64,000 nucleotides of DNA from Bugula neritina (taxonomy: Eukaryota > Bryozoa > Gymnolaemata > Cheilostomatida > Bugulidae). Under the pieces are notes generated by a model, which worked only from the letters and a program-made list of their open reading frames with translations, did not search any database and was not told the origin of the DNA. Shown piece by piece: positions 59,221 through 64,000 of the stretch; position 1 is the stretch's first letter, and each line of letters begins with the position of its first letter. The position numbers were made by a program, and so were the translations under genes. Where the stretch lies: the NCBI GenBank assembly GCA_964035545.1, contig OZ037772.1, forward strand, positions 6,137,389 through 6,201,388. The letters run 5' to 3'.

Positions 59221-61701
59221 TCAAAGAAATTTTCCTTTTTGCTGTTGGTGGATTTCTGTATTCCGGTCCTCTATTATTGAGTATAGGAAAAACCGAAATT
59301 TTGCCGCAGTCATGTATTTAACGGTATGCTTATACTTCTTTAGCCAGGAGAATGTTTGCTCTGCACATTCTGTGTTTGCTGCACTTATTTCCGTGAAGAT
59401 CGGCAAATCTGGATGGTATTTGCATGAGGCTTGGGAAATGTCACACTCTGCTTTTGTATGACCTCTGATGTGAAATCTGTCTACCAGATATTTCAATTTG
59501 CTGAGCTCAGCAGCACCAGCATTTCCGTTCTTATGCAGTCGCTCCACAAATGGCTGAAATTCACATGCCCTGTCATAGCCCACATATTTCAACTTGTCTC
59601 CATGATCATCTATTAACTTCAACAACTGGACAAAGAGTTGGCTTGCCGATTCACAAGTGTACATCTCCCGATGATCTATGATTATCCCACAGGGCTTGAC
59701 AATGGCCATAATCCCAGCTGTTTTTTGATGAAATCTAGTTATATTCTTTGTTTTTTTGCAGCCAATATCTTCATCTTCTTCTTGCATCTTTACCACATCT
59801 TTACTCACATCAACAATCCTAGATGATACAGCTTGATCTGGCACATTAATTGTCACTATGACGTGTTTGTCAACAATGTCTGAATCTAAAAATTGATGAT
59901 CTTTGCAATATACCGACGAGGATTTGTTTTTTCCTCCTAAAGTTGGTGTGTTTGGGCAGCAACCTATAGTGTTGGGCATTCCCTTCCCTAGCTTAAAATG
60001 TTGTTTAGGAGCAGCACAAATTCTTCTGTTTATTTTTTCATTGCCATCACACATAACAAATCCCTCTGAGCAACCTTTTATTTTACAATTGTGAGCAGCC
60101 CATTTACTGTTCTGTGCGAATATTATTTCAGCTGCTTCATCACACACGTCATCTATGGCAAGCCGGTTAGCTATATTATCTTTTGAGAAGCTGACATTGT
60201 TATTGAAGTATTTTATTAACTGGGCTATAAAGTAAACATCCTCTAGTCTAGTTTTAAAAACTTCTCCTCTGTACTCATCTGAGCCATACAGCTTACTGTA
60301 TCGCTCACAGAGCTCCCCAAAGCTGCGACCTAGTTGAATATCAACTAGCACTTCTTTAAGGTAATCCAATGTAAAGGCTGTTGACCGGCTTGTCATCATA
60401 ATTTTATCGTCCTTTGATGTTGTGTAGAATGTTCTGCTGGTGTTGGTTTCTTCATAAGTTGGAAAATATGCAGTCTTACATTTGCTGCACGTAGTGTGAT
60501 ACACTTGTGCTGTTGACATACCATCTCGTGTATACACTACAACTTCCGATGGCCGATCTTTGTCTATCTTCATAATCTACATTAGTGAAAAGTTGATAAC
60601 ATACACTGGTACAAAGGTTTTTTACTACTCTAGCTATCAAGGTTGGAGTCAATTACATGGTAATGTAATTAATTACAATTACAAGATTATTTGTCCTAAC
60701 AAGAGAGTACTAAATGTTATTTAATCTCATTTCTGGGGCAATTTTGACAACTGAAAACCTTCTTTGTTCTTAACAGTAAAAAATAGGTTGATAAATATGA
60801 CATTAAATTCAAAAACATTAGCAATTCTTTATTAATTACAATTACAATCAAATTCCTATACATCAATTACAAATTACATTCAATTACTTTAGTAAATGTA
60901 ATTAATTACAACCAATTACAACTACCCCAACTCTGCTAGCTATTCATAATATATAATACCAGATACGCATATACACTAATGAAATACTTTTAATGATTTA
61001 AATATTAACCGACCTGGTCACAACATAGCTTCTTTTTTGGTAAAAACACCATATGAGATTTTAAAGGAAGGTTGTACACCATCAAATTATCTTCCCCAAT
61101 GATCCGGAACACTTCTTTGTAAAAACTGCTGCACTCATAGTTACTCTCTTTATGCTTTCCAGCTCCAACCTAGTTTTAATTTAAAACATTTTATTTTGTA
61201 ATACACATTGCCTCTTATCCAACTCATAAACATTAAAAGGGTGTTTTCAAAAATTTCCATATGTGACTAGCTTTCTACAGGAAGCCATGCGATTACCTAG
61301 AGTTTCTGCCAATATCTCATTACTTTAAACTAAGCATTTAACCAAAGTTATCGTATTTACTGTTGTGCGATGATATTTTACTAACAACGGTGTATGATAT
61401 TCAGTTAATTTACAACATTTCCTTTTTTTTCATTACATCTCTCAAAAAATATTTAGAAAAACTTCAAATACAAAATTATTAAATTTCTAGTGAATCAATT
61501 ATATTGCCGTAAGCTAGTTTCTAAATCAACAGAAACACTCACAGTTATTTTTGTAAGCTCTCCATAGCTTTGAATCTTGGCCAAATGGTCTTTAATGTAA
61601 CTGGTAATTTTCTTCCATCTGAAAGGAGTTCCCTCTGGGACAGCAAAGTATGCATAAGCAAACAATGGCATTATTCCAGCTATCAGGGTAAACTGAGGCA
61701 T
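59221..61701 (-). CDS. KDZ-type transposase with CxC5/CxC6 cysteine clusters
   Basis: Minus-strand gene: exon 61718-61543 (probable start ATG at 61701), 61169-61014 and 60576-59221 (stop at 59221), in phase, about 556 residues. The first two exons plus the start of the third fit a CxC5-like zinc cluster (KKKLCCDQ ... DRPSEVVVYTRDG ... TCSKCKTAYFPTYEE). A second Cys cluster follows (IKGCSEGFVMC, RRICAAPKQHF, CCPN, VYCKDH). The C-terminal half has the KDZ-style RNase H-fold features: GIIIDHREMYTCES, YVGYDRACEFQPFVERL, LVDRFHIRGHTKAEC and NTECAEQTFSWLKKYKH, with candidate D, D and E catalytic residues. KDZ enzymes move class II transposons by cut and paste. The frame is intact, so the element is young or the gene is domesticated. 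Terminal inverted repeats were not found. The exact start is uncertain; a 5'UTR exon may lie near 62890-62990. Confidence 0.68.
60577..61013 (-). other. Transposase intron 2 with unusual TAATTACAATTACA repeats
   Basis: AT-rich intron containing many copies of AATTACAA-type words on both strands (about 60650-60925). Confidence 0.5.
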
Positions 61702-61718
61702 GTCAATGTTTGTAGTAT

Positions 61719-62280
61719 CTATAAAATGATACTCATATATATAGTTAGAAATATGTTGAAGTGTCTTTTTGAAAGTAGTTATGTAACGTATGATTATACT
61801 GTAGAACTATTTATATATGTGGCAAAGAAAACTATTACCACTACAAACTTTTTCATTAGATCACAAATTTTTTTTTAAACTTCAACTACAACTATATATT
61901 TGTCAGATGCATTTCAATTAATTATACTAGAAATACAACAACTTGTCTTATAAAAAATATAGATGTACATCCAGCAAATTATATATAACTTTAAAAGTAT
62001 ATTGAATGAATTGCACAATTGAAATATCAAGTAAAAACTTTTAATGTACATGTCCTAATTCTAAGATTGAAAGCAAAATATAGCAATATTGCTGAGCAAC
62101 AGTAAAATAATTGAGATAGGTAGCTTAAGTATTTTTAACTCATACTAAATTTGGGTGTGAAGTTCATTTAGAGTAAAAAAATATTATGCAAAAACTTGAA
62201 ATAATATACATTTGTGTGAATACTAATTTTAAAAATATTGTTGTATATACATATATATACAGACAAATACTCACATGTAC
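61719..62280. other. 5' flank of the transposase gene
   Basis: AT-rich, nothing supported. Confidence 0.4.
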
Positions 62281-62296
62281 ATTTAGAGCATTACGA

Positions 62297-62390
62297 TCAG
62301 TGGAAAAATTGAGATAGCCTAAGTTCACTAATTCGGTTTAAGAAAACGACTTCTTATGGTAAGTTTCTAATTTTGCCCTTTACTTAACCT
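62297..62390. mobile_element. MITE fragment (GCAGTARTGG family)
   Basis: AGTGGAAAAATTGAGATAGC then AACGACTTCTTATGG, a partial and internally shortened copy. Confidence 0.55.
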
Positions 62391-62765
62391 ACCTCTACGT
62401 AATGTGATGTAATCAGGCAGAGATCTCCCTCTATAGAATGACACTCTTTGCTATGATTCTTGCTTTAGAGTGACACTCTAGCTTATACAGCCTGACTAGG
62501 AATAGGGAGGGTTTTAGCCGTGATCAGAGTTTATTTGAATCACCAATGTTGATCAAATACTGACTGTAAAAACTAAAATAATAATGATACAACATAAGGC
62601 ATAATGATATTAACGCAAACAAAATGTATGTAGTATAATAAGTATGTATGTAAAGGCACTAGCAATGTATATCATAAATTGTAGATAGCAGCATGAAATA
62701 ACAATTCAACATAGCATGTAACTACAGTCCATATTATTGAAACTTTATAGTATAAAAATGTAATC

Positions 62766-63430
<665 letters not shown>

Positions 63431-63438
63431 TAAATCTT

Positions 63439-64000
63439 GAGGAAATGCTAACTTATGCACTTTTAGATAGCATGTCAGATACCGCATTTGTAACCAACCA
63501 AGTTGTTAGTAAGCTACAAACAGCTACAAGCAAACCAGTTTCTCTTAAACTAACAACAATGACAGCTGACAACTTGGAAATGAAGTGTAAGGTGTACAAT
63601 AACTTGACTATTAGAGGACTGAACATGCATGAGCAGATACAAGTAGGATAGACTTACAGTACGGACAGCATTCTAATTAACAAGCAGCACATACCCACAC
63701 CAGAAATTGCCAATAGATGGCCACACCTTAAATGCATTGCAGGTAAAATACCACAAGGTTTAGATATAGAGATATGAATTTTTATAGGGTATGACAGCTC
63801 CAGAGCTTTAGTGCCACTTGAAACTAAAATAGGCCTTGCAATCAATGATCCCTTTGCTCTGAGAACACCTCTAGGATGGTGTATTGTAGGCAATAGTGGT
63901 AAGCATGAAACAAACTCATTTCCCACATGCAATAGGGCTATGGCTCATGAGCAGAACTTGAGTTCAGATATCTTGAATGTCCTACAGCAAGATTATACTG
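63439..64000 (+). pseudogene. BEL/Pao retrotransposon polyprotein fragment, decayed
   Basis: One reading frame runs to the right edge with BEL/Pao features. A retropepsin-like region begins YALLDSMSDTAFVTNQVVSK, followed by the conserved linker ITKQHIPTPEIA-like part (INKQHIPTPEIANRWPHLKC) and the LRTPLGWCIVGNSG block that precedes reverse transcriptase. The frame is stopped by TAG (63649-63651) and TGA (63775-63777). The retropepsin D-S/T-G triad reads DSM here, so the glycine is lost. The 5' end (gag, LTR) is absent; reverse transcriptase would lie beyond the window. Described as an old, non-functional copy. Confidence 0.75.

Noticed and set aside
57671-62390. MITE-type ends at 57671 and 62297 as the inverted ends of the KDZ transposon
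   Set aside because: Both fragments are in the same orientation, not inverted, and both are partial.

Overview
The window is nuclear DNA from an animal. It is visibly AT-rich, its genes are split by GT-AG introns of about 0.1-3 kb, and it is full of tRNA-derived SINEs, fold-back elements, TA/CA microsatellites and retroelement debris. The gene content (secreted PAN plus fucolectin-type proteins, a RING/B-box/propeller TRIM protein, a fibrinogen-related exon) fits a marine invertebrate, most likely a lophotrochozoan. I cannot name the species. There is no sign of a bacterial, organellar or plasmid sequence and no CRISPR array.

Layout. 73-278 (minus): a broken THAP zinc-finger exon. 1035-3957 (plus): the last five exons of a GNMT-like methyltransferase; its SAM motif I exon is not visible. 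6535-19016: the most striking block, a cluster of three intact five-exon genes and one pseudogene. Each intact gene encodes a secreted protein of about 350 residues: signal peptide, two PAN/apple-like modules and a fucolectin (F5/8C-like) domain. Genes A, C and pseudogene B are on the minus strand; gene D is on the plus strand and is head-to-head with C. 22763-31086 (plus): a seven-exon TRIM gene (RING, B-boxes, coiled coil, propeller-like C-terminus) with an apparent one-base frameshift in its last exon and with transposons in its introns.

31.1-55.3 kb is gene-poor. It holds an unassigned minus-strand exon (34135-34225) near promoter-like motifs, a 36.3-43.6 kb patch of decayed and tandemly duplicated interspersed repeats into which the 3' end of an LTR retrotransposon has inserted (GC-rich accessory ORF plus LTR, 41263-42593), a candidate minus-strand spliced transcript (44205-49350+), and a pure hexanucleotide array (51218-51902).

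55.3-64.0 kb: a 3' fibrinogen-related (FReD) exon on the minus strand, large microsatellites, a perfect 78-bp palindrome, a satellite of about 98-bp monomers with a five-monomer higher-order period, an apparently intact KDZ-type (CxC5/CxC6) transposase gene on the minus strand, and a decayed BEL/Pao retrotransposon fragment running off the right edge.

How the parts relate. The lectin cluster arose by local duplication: exon phases are all 1-1 and exon lengths are nearly identical (174, 252/270, 216, 254). A lectin family, a TRIM E3-like gene and a FReD exon within 50 kb suggest a recognition or immune-type neighbourhood, but that is inference. The remaining sequence is best explained by mobile elements and their remains.
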